From the NCBI GenBank assembly GCA_014904845.1, contig MU119239.1, forward strand, positions 248,001-312,000: 64,000 nt of DNA, written 5' to 3'. Of the stretch, positions 22,281 through 31,854 are shown one piece after another. Under the pieces are notes generated by a model that was given only the letters and a program-made list of their open reading frames with translations, was not told the origin of the DNA and ran no database searches. The position numbers and the translations under genes were made by a program. The stretch's first letter is position 1, and every line of letters begins with the position of its first letter. Source of the DNA: Acephala macrosclerotiorum. Lineage: Eukaryota; Ascomycota; Leotiomycetes; Helotiales; Mollisiaceae.

Positions 22281-23138
22281 ATGGGCTGTTGTGGCCTTAT
22301 AACGTCCAAGAAAAAGACTAGTGAGGGGCATGAGCTCCCTGCACGTCCAGTAAATGGGACAGCGGAGCAAAAGAGGGCGAGAGAGCTGGAAGCACAATTA
22401 GATGCAGAAAGCAAGAACGCTGATTTACTGCAGCAACGGGGCCGTCCTTTGTCCTCGTTACCACGCTCGGTCTCTCTTCCAGCCCCCAGCAACCTCAACC
22501 CTTCTTCCCCCACACCAACACCCCGAAAGCCAACAGTTGAGGATGATCTCCCAACCTCACTTACACAGGCTCCTTTCCCGTCGCCAATTTCACCCTCAAG
22601 CATAGTCTCAGAGCCTTGGTCCCTCGGCGCCGTCACCCGACGGATTCGTGAAATTCAAGAACAAAAAGCCGCTCAGGTTGAAGCTCTTCAAGAACAGGAA
22701 CGCATTGATGCCGAAGCTAGGAGGAAAGAGTTGTTAGAGGCCAAGAAGGCGGAGAGGAGATGGGTGCTTTGGGATTCTGTTGAGGCGAAGGAATGGAGAG
22801 CAAACCCTACAAAGCAAGGAGAACTCACAGAGGAAGACGGGGGGAAAGAGCATGGGCCAGGGGAAGAAAGCTACGGGTATTTCCCCACCCAGGAATCATT
22901 TTCAAGTAATGCAAGAGAAGGAAGGGGAGCAAGGCACGGCACCTCGAGCTGGACCTGGCCCGATGGCGAGAAATGCAGCTGGGCTGAATTACAAGGGCTG
23001 TATGGATTGGGCTATTCTGCGAATGAAGAAGGGAGGAGGAGGAGAGAGGAGCGGGTGGGTTGGGGTGATGGAACTGTGGTTGAAGAAGAGCGGTGGAATG
23101 ATGGATCCCAAGGTATGGGACGAGGCCGATCGTCCTGA
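22281..23138 (+). CDS. Hypothetical protein with MGCC N-terminus and coiled coil
   Basis: Single exon, 285 aa, not recognised. It begins MGCCGLITSKKKTSEG: Gly2 with Cys3/Cys4 is the classic context for N-myristoylation plus palmitoylation, followed by basic residues, so peripheral membrane attachment is plausible. Residues about 70-110 are Pro/Ser/Thr-rich and likely disordered. Residues about 120-160 (RRIREIQEQKAAQVEALQEQ and on) should form a coiled coil. The C-terminal third is Gly/Glu/Arg-rich with SWTWPDGEKCSWAELQGLYG. The final stop at 23136-23138 may not be the original end, because a neighbouring frame stays open to 23214. Function unknown. Confidence 0.6.
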   Translation: MGCCGLITSKKKTSEGHELPARPVNGTAEQKRARELEAQLDAESKNADLLQQRGRPLSSLPRSVSLPAPSNLNPSSPTPTPRKPTVEDDLPTSLTQAPFPSPISPSSIVSEPWSLGAVTRRIREIQEQKAAQVEALQEQERIDAEARRKELLEAKKAERRWVLWDSVEAKEWRANPTKQGELTEEDGGKEHGPGEESYGYFPTQESFSSNAREGRGARHGTSSWTWPDGEKCSWAELQGLYGLGYSANEEGRRRREERVGWGDGTVVEEERWNDGSQGMGRGRSS

Positions 23139-23893
23139 TTTCAGGTTATATGAAATGTATCTAGGGAATGAGGAGATAATTTCCATCTCATTCTTGGCTT
23201 CCAAACACCGCTAAAATGAAGACAGATATTATCTGTAATGTAGCTATGGGGGGTCAACTAGTTGTTTGGGGGCGATCGAACGAATTCTAAATGGGTTACT
23301 CGAGGTGTAATGATGAAATAACTTGCACGTTATTTCTCCGTTATAAATTCCGCAAAACCGAAGGGAAGTCGCTGATACATGGATAATAAGATCTTGAGTT
23401 AATACGTGAAAAAAATTATGACAACTCTTTTCATTGATCTTATCAAGTCCTCTTCCCGATTATATTTTACCTTTTAATCAAGGGGATTCGAATCGGCTTC
23501 CGTGCATGATTGATCTTTGGAGTTATTGTCCGGGCTCGCCATTTTAATATATTTATTGTCTTTACTTTGCTAGAAATATTTATTTCAATTTTTATTTTCG
23601 TTTTACTTTCCTTATGATTTATGTTTTAGAATGTGAAATATTAGAAGGAAAGAGGACGAGTTGGATAGTGTCACGTGAACTAATTCATCATCTTCGATTT
23701 TCACATCTCACTGACATCTCATCTCATCTCTCAACTTAAGCCCCAAGCCTCCTCACCCCTCCACTAGCTTCCAATACTCTACTCAGCTACTCCTACCCCA
23801 TACTTCCCCCACGGCTCACCCATCGCCTTAAAACAACCCCTGTGACCCTGCTCCGAGCTACTTGCTCAGTGGTGTTGAAGGAATACCTACAAA

Positions 23894-24322
23894 GATCGCG
23901 GCACAAAATGCTCAGACTACAGGCCTTAAAAGCTCAAATAGAAGTTCGCCTAAAAGCAAGTCCTTTATAAGAATCCCGTACCGTTGGTCCTAATTAGGGA
24001 GTCTCTAAGTAATTGATAGGCTCTGAGGACCTATAAGTCCAGGGCACTGTCAAAATGGTAGTCTGGGATGCCCTAAATCACGTGAATTGGCGTGGAACAC
24101 TTGGTGTTTTAGGAGTCTATGATTAAAAGGTGTCCTCTAGATCTCTGGTAGAACCAAGGACTTTCTGCACTCTTTTGCCCCCTAAAAGTGATCATTTTGA
24201 CAGGCACCAATGCGTTGGAAACGCGGGGCAGTGAGACCCAATCAAGCGAAAAGAGGCTTACAGGGCCTTACAGTGCATGCACAAAATAACGCCCTGTAGT
24301 CCGAGCACTTTATGCCGCGATC
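23894..24322. repeat. 429-bp element with 30-bp inverted terminal arms
   Basis: Bases 23894-23923 (GATCGCGGCACAAAATGCTC onward) match the reverse complement of 24293-24322 over 30 bp with three mismatches, all transitions. A second inner pair (CTGTCAAAATG near 24047 and its inverse near 24196-24206) supports one long imperfect palindrome. No ORF. Similarity outside the arms is weak and continues for some 30 bp, so the true ends are uncertain. Probably a decayed MITE. Confidence 0.6.
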
Positions 24323-24580
24323 TCCGTACAGAAGGAGGACACCAAGTGATGGTGTTCGATTTTGGGTTATCATTGTGACCAATTGCAAAAGTTCATGTAC
24401 TTGATTTTTCGTTATCTTAATGAAAATTCGGTCTCGCTCTATGGGCCCGTTTATGTGCAGTAAAGGCCGGCCGAATTGACCGATTTCGGTGCTCCAACAA
24501 TGTAGCCAGCGCTTTCATCCCCAACAGGATGAGACTGCATACATGTTGGTGGTGAACCCAATAAAGTGAAGCCAACAGCT

Positions 24581-24636
24581 AACAGCCAACAACTAACAGC
24601 CAACAACTAACAGCCAACAACTAACAGCCAACAACT
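24581..24636. repeat. 14-bp tandem repeat, four perfect copies
   Basis: Unit AACAGCCAACAACT occurs four times without error, with a truncated copy just upstream (GCCAACAGCT at 24571). Lies about 330 bp upstream of the P450 start. Confidence 0.92.
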
Positions 24637-24734
24637 ATCTCGATATCACCAAATGTTCGCTGCACACTGTAACAATATCGATATATTTTCGCCAAATCAT
24701 CAAAAGTGGCGTTAAACTTTTGAGTCACTAGGTA

Positions 24735-24762
24735 TTGTTGCACAAACCGTGTGGTGCAACAA
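24735..24762. repeat. Short palindrome sharing ends with the 11972 hairpin
   Basis: TTGTTGCAC (24735-24743) and its inverse GTGCAACAA (24754-24762) flank a 10-bp spacer. The same nine bases lie near the outer ends of the hairpin at 11972-12058. It may be a solo remnant of the same miniature family or coincidence. Confidence 0.5.
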
Positions 24763-24968
24763 ATATTGATTGTTTCTCATTCATCTCTTCCGTACTACCA
24801 CTTGACGAAGTGAGGGGAACAACCAATAAAGTGAACTCACCTCCTCCTCACCTACATCGTATTCGAGCGCTGAACCGTCTTCACTTCCTTTCAAAGACAG
24901 GCACTCAATCTATTTCTACTTCATCCTCGATCAGAGACTGATATACTCACACCATTCAGTTCTCCAAA

Positions 24969-26695
24969 ATGGGTTCAACACCCATCGTATTTCTCGCAGC
25001 CCCATATCTAGCATTTCTGATCTATGGGTTCGAACAATCTGTCATCATCAAGTGCACAGTGTTCATAGCTACACTCCTGCTTGCCACTACCGGAGTCGCA
25101 CTCTACCGCCTCTACTTCAGTCCTCTCTCCCATATTCCGGGACCAAAGCTAGCCGCGATCACACAGCTGTACGAAATCTACTACGATGTCTACCTTGGTG
25201 GACAATATATGCTCCACTTCAAGTCCTTGCACGAGAAACATGGTACTTCCTCACCCGCCAGTGGATTGCCTATGCTAATATCTTTAGGGCCCATCATCCG
25301 AATTAATCCCTGGGAGGTTCACATCAACGACCCAGAGTTCTACGATATGATATACACATCAACCAGCTACTTCGACAAGGTGCCTGCGCATGTGGATTGG
25401 AGTGACGTCCCTAGAGCCGGTCAAGCAACTGCTTCGCATGCACTTCACAGACCACGCCGAAAAGTGCTCGACCCATTCTTTTCAAAAAGACGAATATCTT
25501 CTTTTGCACCGGAAATCCAAGCTCGAACTGAGGAGCTTTGCAACAAATTTCTGTCGGAGTATAAAAATACTGGCAAGGCTCTAACACTGGACAATGCTTT
25601 TGGCTGCTTCGCAACAGATATCGTTACCGAATATTCCTTTTCCAGAGAATACAGATACCTTAATTACCCGAACTTCCTTGCCCCTCTCTTGGAGACTGTT
25701 AAGCACGCTGGTCTGGCGATGCATGTGCTTCAGATATTTCCGATTGTTCGGAAGGTATTGACGAGTTTGCCTACACGTATGGTGAAATACATAGACCCGG
25801 ACGCTGCACATTTCTACTCGTTCAAAGATGTTTGTTGGCCTCCCCTCATTCGTGAAAGTTGCTAAACAAGTCCAGGATATCAAAATGCAGGTTGATGACA
25901 TTATGTCGGGTCGGAACGAGGGTCATAAGGATGCATCTCATCCATCCATCTTCCACGACATCCTTGATTCGGATCTCCCTCCAAGCGAGAAGAACGCCAA
26001 GAGGCTGGCCGATGAAGCTGTTGCTGTCGTAGGAGCTGGATTTGAGACAACGAAAGGAGCTCTGACCATTGCTAGCTTCCATGTGCTCAACAACCCAGAC
26101 ATACTTCAGACTTTGAAGCAAGAGCTCTTAGCTGCATGGCCTGATATCAATACACCACCCACTTGGCAGGAGTTAGAACGGCTTCCTTATCTGACAGCCA
26201 TCATTCAAGAAAGTATGTTTAGTAATCATTCTCATTTCCACGCTGACCACTCTAGGTTTGAGACTTTTTCACGGTGTCGCATTTCGGCTCCCCCGCACAT
26301 CAACTACACCGATCAAGTACGGATCTCACATCATCCCTTCAGGAACACCTTTCTCGATGTGCCAATACTACATGCATCAGAACGAAACAATCTTCCCTTC
26401 ACCAAACACCTTCAACCCAACGCGCTGGCTTGCGGATCCGGTCACTGGTGCGATGCCTACTGCGCCAAATGGGAGGTCGCTCACACGATATCTCACCGTG
26501 TTCTCTCGTGGCACAAGATCGTGTTTGGGAATGCATCTGGCATATGCTGAGATGTACATTGGTCTCGCGAATGTGTTTCGGAAGTGTGATTTAGAGCTGT
26601 TCGAGACGACTGCATGGGATGTTGAGCTACACAGTGAGCATTTCTTTCCGCGTGCTCATCCTGATAGTAAGGGAGTGAGGGTTTTGGTTGTCTGA
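24969..26695 (+). CDS. Cytochrome P450 monooxygenase, one frameshift
   Basis: Exons 24969-25242, 25288-26212 and 26256-26695. Introns are 25243-25287 (45 bp, in frame if retained) and 26213-26255. N-terminal membrane segments (residues about 5-55) are followed by the Pro-rich hinge LSHIPGPKLAAITQLYEIYY. The I-helix is AVVGAGFETTKGALT, the ExxR motif is ESLRLFHG, PERF-like NPTRW follows, and the heme loop is FSRGTRSCLGMHLAYAE with the axial Cys. The N-terminal style resembles fungal trichodiene-oxygenase-type P450s, but the substrate is unknown. At the AAA run 25824-25826 the frame shifts: with one A fewer, KYIDPDAAHFYSF continues into MFVGLPSFVKVAKQV. About 545 aa without that base, a normal length. 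Every other motif is intact, so an assembly indel is a serious alternative to a real mutation. Confidence 0.87.
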
Positions 26696-27301
26696 TGGGT
26701 GAGAGACGAATGAGAGATTCGAACATAAGAAGCTAGCCTAGATTTCCACATTAGGGCTAGGCGGGGAGATAGGGGTGAGACACCCGCATAGAGTTGCACT
26801 TTTAAAACATGATTTCTCTGACGACGTTGTCCTTCTCCGGTATTTGTGAATCTAGACCTTCCCCGCACTAATCTGACTAGTTTCATTCATCTGCTCTGAC
26901 TAACAGGATTATGTAGGATTACTGATCTGAAGTCTCACCATGATCTTTAGCTTACCTGAGGCTCGGCAGTGCCCAGAGACTTCACGATCTTGAACCTGAC
27001 CACTTCCCATGTCTTGTTCAAGCTCGGACAATCCCTTGATGGAGGAATTGGTCTCGGATACTGCGGTGACAGTCAGATTGCCGGTGAAGCTGATGTGAGC
27101 GGAAATCGAGTTCAGTATTTCCAAGTCTGGAAGTATCCACTTTGGGCTTGATCACTAAACAATCCAACTCTCATGCAAAGTCATATAAGGTCAGAACGGG
27201 AGCTGGAAGTCTGGTAGTTCGATCATCCATTCCAATACCTAACTCGGCAACAGATACACTTTGTTCTGTTTCTCTCAGTATATTTATCTTAGGGTTTGAA
27301 T
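26696..27301. other. Intergenic, nothing recognised
   Basis: About 600 bp between the P450 and the tautomerase gene. Short frames only, no repeats. Confidence 0.35.
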
Positions 27302-27855
27302 ATGCCTCTGCTTCAGTTTTATACTAGTGTCGGACAACTTTCTGTCAAGGACAAACAAGAATTGGCCTCGACTCTGACCGAAAGATATGGTAGAATAATG
27401 CCAGAGTTCTTTGTGACCATCGTATTCCATGAGGTGTGTCATATTCATCATTTCCTCCACTTTTAGAAGCTAATATGATAATAGCTCCCCCATGGCTCCT
27501 TTTTCGTCGGTAGCAAGCCAGCGGATGGAACATTTGTCAGATTCCATGCAGAACATATTGCAGTAAACTGGAACAAGGATAAAACAAAAGCGAATGCTTA
27601 TCTCGACTGGCTAGGAAGTGTTTTGAAAGAGAGATTCGAGCCTAGAGGTTGGACGTAAGTATTTATTCGCCCGCCTCGGAGTATGAGGGTTAATGAATGG
27701 ATAGGTGGGAGTTCAATGTTGCAGAAACTGATCGTGACCTGTGGAGAGTTCAAAGCATTGTTCCACCTGCTATCGGAAGTGAGGCGTTGAAGACTTGGGA
27801 TGCTGCTGGAAAGGGAGTTCCTTGGGAGGACGAACAGCAGAATGGGAAGCTATAA
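27302..27855 (+). CDS. Tautomerase_3 family protein (cis-CaaD-like)
   Basis: Three short exons: 27302-27433, 27485-27654 and 27705-27855, joined by GTGTGT...ATAG and GTAAGT...ATAG introns, giving 150 aa with no break. The protein starts MPLLQFYTSVGQLSVKDKQE. Pro directly after the initiator Met is the catalytic base of the tautomerase superfamily, and PEFFVTIVFHELPHGSFFVG plus FVRFHAEHIAVNW fit the Tautomerase_3 (cis-3-chloroacrylic acid dehalogenase-like) family common in fungi. The natural substrate is unknown; members promote keto-enol tautomerisation or hydration through Pro1. Because the exons are short, the gene is easily missed by simple ORF scans. It is one of the cleanest genes in this stretch. 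Confidence 0.85.
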
Positions 27856-28116
27856 GTACCCGTTTGGATTAATTTGCTGTCTGCTGGATGTTTCGCTATT
27901 CCAAGTCACGGTCCTTGATCACCCGTCTTATGGCAGGGTTGTTAAGTGATTGGTAGAAGAGGACGGGAGAGTTACATTCGCTAAACGTGCCAGGAGCTGA
28001 ACTTCTTCAACGCCCTTGCATGACCTTACTCTTCTTTTCCTTTAATCTCAACTTTAGTTCATTTGTAGAGTTTATCATTCGTTCAATCAATTAAGCTCTA
28101 GGCGATGGACCGATGA

Positions 28117-28851
28117 CGTCAGAATGATATAATAGCTGACCTCCTTGTCCACTACCTCAGCATCAACCCCTCCAACTACACCTCAGACTACTCATACGTT
28201 CTCAACCTCATACCTGCAAATAATATCTCTGCTCAAAAATCCAACGTCTCGTCTCCATCCGACACTCACCCTCTTCCAAAATGCATCTCTGTGGATCGAG
28301 TTGGCTGGCTTCCAGGAGAGGAAGTCACGAGGTACTTGATAATGGGATACAGAGTCTGGGATAGAGAGGAGAGGAGACTGCATTTCAGTATGACGACCTG
28401 GAACTATGATTGTTTGAAGACTCCTTTTCGAGCACAGATGAAGATGGTCGGGTGTCAGGATGCGAGGTGGAAGCCGGATCTTTATGTTCAAATGGAGGCG
28501 GGGTCTTTCACTTCAAAAATAGAGCAAGAGACCAATATATTTCGGGACGAGGTTGGGAGCGGGGTTAGGATAATGCCTTGGGATATCACAATGTCTGAAC
28601 CAACCCAAGATGAAGGATCATTACAGAATAATCTCATCGCGGTTGACAATCTTTATCGCGCGCTGTTGGCGTGGAATTCATCTCGTTTCGACAACGCCAG
28701 ATCTTGTTACTCTCGTTCCACATGTCTAGACTTCGGGGCACATGGTGGAGAAGAACTGGAAGAGCCTCTCGGTTTGCTAAGATCAATGGGAGACGAGAAA
28801 GAGAAACCACATGGCCTGTATCCTAAGATCGGAGTCGATGTGAGTTTTTGA
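28117..28851 (+). pseudogene. Open frame without a start codon, possible gene remnant
   Basis: The frame is open from 28117 to the stop at 28849-28851. No ATG occurs before about 28340, so it lacks a plausible start unless an exon upstream was missed. Residues such as VDRVGWLPGEEVTRYLIMGY and FSMTTWNYDCLKTPFRAQMK look like real protein with charged/hydrophobic patterning, but I recognise no family. It ends 63 bp before the likely start of the HET pseudogene. It may be the 3' part of a lost gene. Confidence 0.3.
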
Positions 28852-28913
28852 GAATCCAGTATCCTGCTACCAACGTGAAGCTTCGAGTGGATGGGGTTTT
28901 GGAAGAAGACAGC

Positions 28914-30131
28914 ATGCTCTGCAGCATTTGTGCTAACCTTGATCTGAAAGAGCTATTCGGGTTGGAAATAGTAGACGTCGAACATGGTCTCGGAAACACC
29001 TCAGAAATCTCCTCTCGATCAAACGACTGCAACTTCTGCCGTCTCCTCAACGCTCTTTGCGAAGATGGGCTTAAGTGCCTCGAGAGAAGGGAGATCTCGG
29101 AGCAGCTTGAAGGCCTGGGTTCGAGAGATTTCGACTTCAGCCAGCCAGTCAATGTATCGATTGTCCGAAATCCGATCCTGTGCCTGTCGACGAAGCCGTT
29201 CGTGGTCTTGAGGCAGGGATATCACAGGGATTATATTGGCCCTTTAGTCTCCTTGAGAACGGTGTGGGGTGATATCCGAGGAGATTTTGAGATCGATAGT
29301 TCGAAATTTGTGAATTTCAAATTTCTGTTGAAGATGATTCGAAGCTGTGTCGAGGAGCATGCAGATTGTCAATCGAAGGCAGAAGAAATCAAGCTGAATA
29401 CCAGCATGGCCCTCATCGACGTCCAGGAGATGTGTCTCGTTCAACCACAGCTAATCCCCGAGTATATCACCCTCAACTATGTCTGGGGCACCAGGCGAAT
29501 GCTCAAAACTACCAAGTAAAACATTTAACAACTTCTTCGACCAGACTCTCTCCACATTGCCGACATCTCAACTCTGGCTAAAGATATAATCGCAGTAGTC
29601 AAAGGCCTCGGTCAACGATATCTTTGGATCGACGCTCTCTGCATCATCCAAGACGATGAGAACAACAAGTCTTTCCAGATTCAAGGCATGGCAGACATCT
29701 ACTCTCAGTCATACCTTACGATAGTCGCTCTAGCTTCGGAGAATGCGGACTCTCGGCTACCAGGAGTATCGACCCGACGAGAGAACTTGATAACGGTTAT
29801 CGACGGCATGCCGATTACCACGCACTTCCCAGGGCTCAAGGCCACTTCAACGGGAAGAGTATATGAGCAACGAGTATGGATGTTCCAAGAACGTCTGCTT
29901 TCAAAGCGATGTCTCTACTTCTCTGACAATCGAATCTATTTGGAGTGTCAGACAGGATGTGTGATTGATCATGATCTGGTGTTTCCAGTGCAGGACCGCA
30001 GAGGACGGAGTCAGAAGGGCTTCAATCCTTTGCAAGAGCTCAAAAGTCTAAGAAAACTCGAAATAAACAATAGTGTTAGCTCGATTTCGCTTAAGGAGCT
30101 TGAAATATTTATAAACCAGGTGTCAGAATAA
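28914..30131 (+). pseudogene. HET-domain gene with two nonsense codons and truncated 3' end
   Basis: The likely start is at 28914 (MLCSICANLDLKELFG). HET blocks: YITLNYVWG (normally LSYVWG), RYLWIDALCIIQDDENNK and RVWMFQERLLSKRCLYF. One continuous frame carries two TAA codons at 29517-29519 and 29526-29528, just after LKTTK. Both could be CAA-to-TAA, the CpA-to-TpA change made by RIP. No GT-AG intron removes them in frame. The coding sequence ends at INQVSE, shorter than usual HET proteins, about 40 bp before an extreme AT-rich island, so the 3' end was probably lost. It would have served non-self recognition and cell death; it is non-functional as it stands. Confidence 0.87.
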
Positions 30132-30164
30132 TGCGAAACTCCTTACTTTGGGCCACCTTTTGCT

Positions 30165-31195
30165 TCAGACTACTTTTTATATTAAAAATATTGATTTTTA
30201 ATTTTTATTATTTTTACGAATAATTAATTAAATTAAAAAGTATTTAATAAATAATATATTTTAAATTTAAAATATAATTATAAAATTTCGGTTTTTTATT
30301 TAAAATTTTTTATTAATAATAATAAAAATTTATATAAAAATTTATATAAAAATTAAATTAATTAAATATTTAAAATATATTTTTAATTGTTTAAATTTTT
30401 TAAATTAATATTTATATTAAAATATTTTCGATTTTTTTTGGTTTTTTTTTATCGTTTATAATTATTTTTTCGTATAATAATTATTAATTAATATAAAAAA
30501 TTTAATATTATTTAATTAATTAAATTAATAAAAAAAATAATATAATTAAACGATTAATTAATTTATAAAATATTTATTAATTTTTTTTTAAATAAATTTT
30601 TTAATAAAATATTATAAATTTATTTATTATTATAAAAATTATTAATTTTTTTTATATTAAATATTTTATTATTTATTAATTAAAATTTTAAAAATAATAA
30701 ATTTTTAATAATTAATAAAAAAAATTAAATATTTAAAAATTTATAAATAAATTTATTTAATTTTTATAAAATATAATATTAATTTTTTATTATATAATTT
30801 TTATATATTTTATTAATATATTTATAATTATTTTTTTTATAAAAAAATAATTAATAAAAAATAAATTTAATTTTTAATTTAATAATTAAAAAACGATTTA
30901 TATTTTTTTTATTTTATTTTAAATTATAAATTTTTTTTTAATTTTTTTTTTTTAAATATTTGTTTTTTTTATCGAAAAAAAAATAATTTTTATATTTTTT
31001 TTTTAATTTAAATTATAATATATAAAATAAAAAGTATTTTATATAATATTAAGTTTAATAATTACGTGTTTATTTAATAACGTTAAATAATTATTTATTA
31101 TTTTATTAAATAACTTAGTCATAAACCCGTTACTTTTATTCAATTAAATAATATTCAATAATATTCAATAATTATTCAAATAACTAAGTAATCCT
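30165..31195. repeat. 1-kb extreme AT-rich island (RIP-like), residual C only in CpG
   Basis: From about 30181 to 31100 the sequence is almost pure A and T. By eye, every remaining C (about a dozen) is followed by G (for example ACGA, TCGG, ATCG, AACG). G outside CpG is rare. No ORF, no visible unit repeat. This is the expected end state of an old repeat after heavy C-to-T mutation. The flank at 31100-31195 has ordinary composition with AT-rich pentamers (AATATTCAATAATATTCAAT). Confidence 0.85.
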
Positions 31196-31854
31196 TTCTC
31201 ACACTGTTACTGGCAGCCTCGTCTTCAATTATGTAACTCAAACCCTCAAACGCCCAAACGCGAGCAGAAAAGCCATGATTGACCGCTCGTTCCACAAAAA
31301 CAAACTCCGACTCAGCTGAGCATCCATGCATCAGGCCTGCCGCGACAATGTGTTGGCTCTAGATGGAGCTACCGCATCGAGGAATCAAATGGAGACACTG
31401 AATGATCATAGGTCAGTCGAGTTCCCGCCCTTCCCACAAACGAGCCCGAGAGGGCAGTGAAAATGCCTCTTCCTCCCGTCCTGCACGCGTGCATCCACAT
31501 GCTCTGAAAAAGATCGCCTGATAGGATATACATTAAAGTACACGCAAAGAGAGAGGGGTGAGTTGGAGATGGAGGAAGTTCGGTGGTTCCCTTTACCTCC
31601 CCATCCCTCCCTCCCCCCTTCCCTCGTGCTCCCCTTCCCCTTCCCTCCTGTATTCACACTCAAGCCTACGTGGTTACCATCTCGGACCAGCGACAAAATC
31701 GCAACGTAAACTTATTCTGCGGTGCGGAGCAACGTAAGGCGAGGCTTGTCTGTTCACCGAAATCCTTTTGCTAACTGACTACCTAGGTACACTCAAGCTT
31801 GATTCAAGGAATCTCTAAGTTTCATATGACACAAAGTTCGCGATAATCGCAAAG
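31196..31854. other. Intergenic, pyrimidine-rich promoter-like sequence
   Basis: No gene supported. A CT-rich tract (CCTCCCTCCCCCCTTCCC and similar) lies at about 31590-31650, upstream of the decayed membrane-protein gene. Confidence 0.35.

Larger units (their letters stand above)
23139..24968. other. Intergenic, 1.8 kb with repeats
   Basis: No gene is supported. It contains an AT-rich stretch (about 23540-23640), an inverted-repeat element (23894-24322), a 14-bp tandem repeat (24581-24636) and a short palindrome (24735-24762), listed separately. The last 100 bases, with CTCACACCATTCAG just before the ATG, form the P450 leader. Confidence 0.45.

Noticed and set aside
23480..23550. GATTCGAATC motif like a tRNA B box on the minus strand
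   Set aside because: No pairing acceptor, D or anticodon stems can be drawn at the correct distances.
25243..25287. Reading the first P450 intron as coding because it is 45 bp and in frame
   Set aside because: It has a GT donor, GCTAAT branch point and TTTAG end, and its translation interrupts the conserved HEKHGPIIRINP segment.
25772..25827. Treating the P450 frame break as a short intron ending at CAAAG
   Set aside because: It would delete conserved P450 sequence (KYIDPDAAHFYSF) and lacks a branch point; a one-base indel is simpler.
15367..27855. GMC oxidoreductase, intradiol dioxygenase, P450 and tautomerase as a metabolite cluster
   Set aside because: No PKS, NRPS, terpene synthase or regulator nearby, the genes are interrupted by HET genes, and two of the four are broken.
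29515..29543. GTAAAAC...CCAG at the HET stops as an intron
   Set aside because: It would be only 29 bp, below the usual fungal minimum, and has no branch-point room; longer alternatives break the frame.
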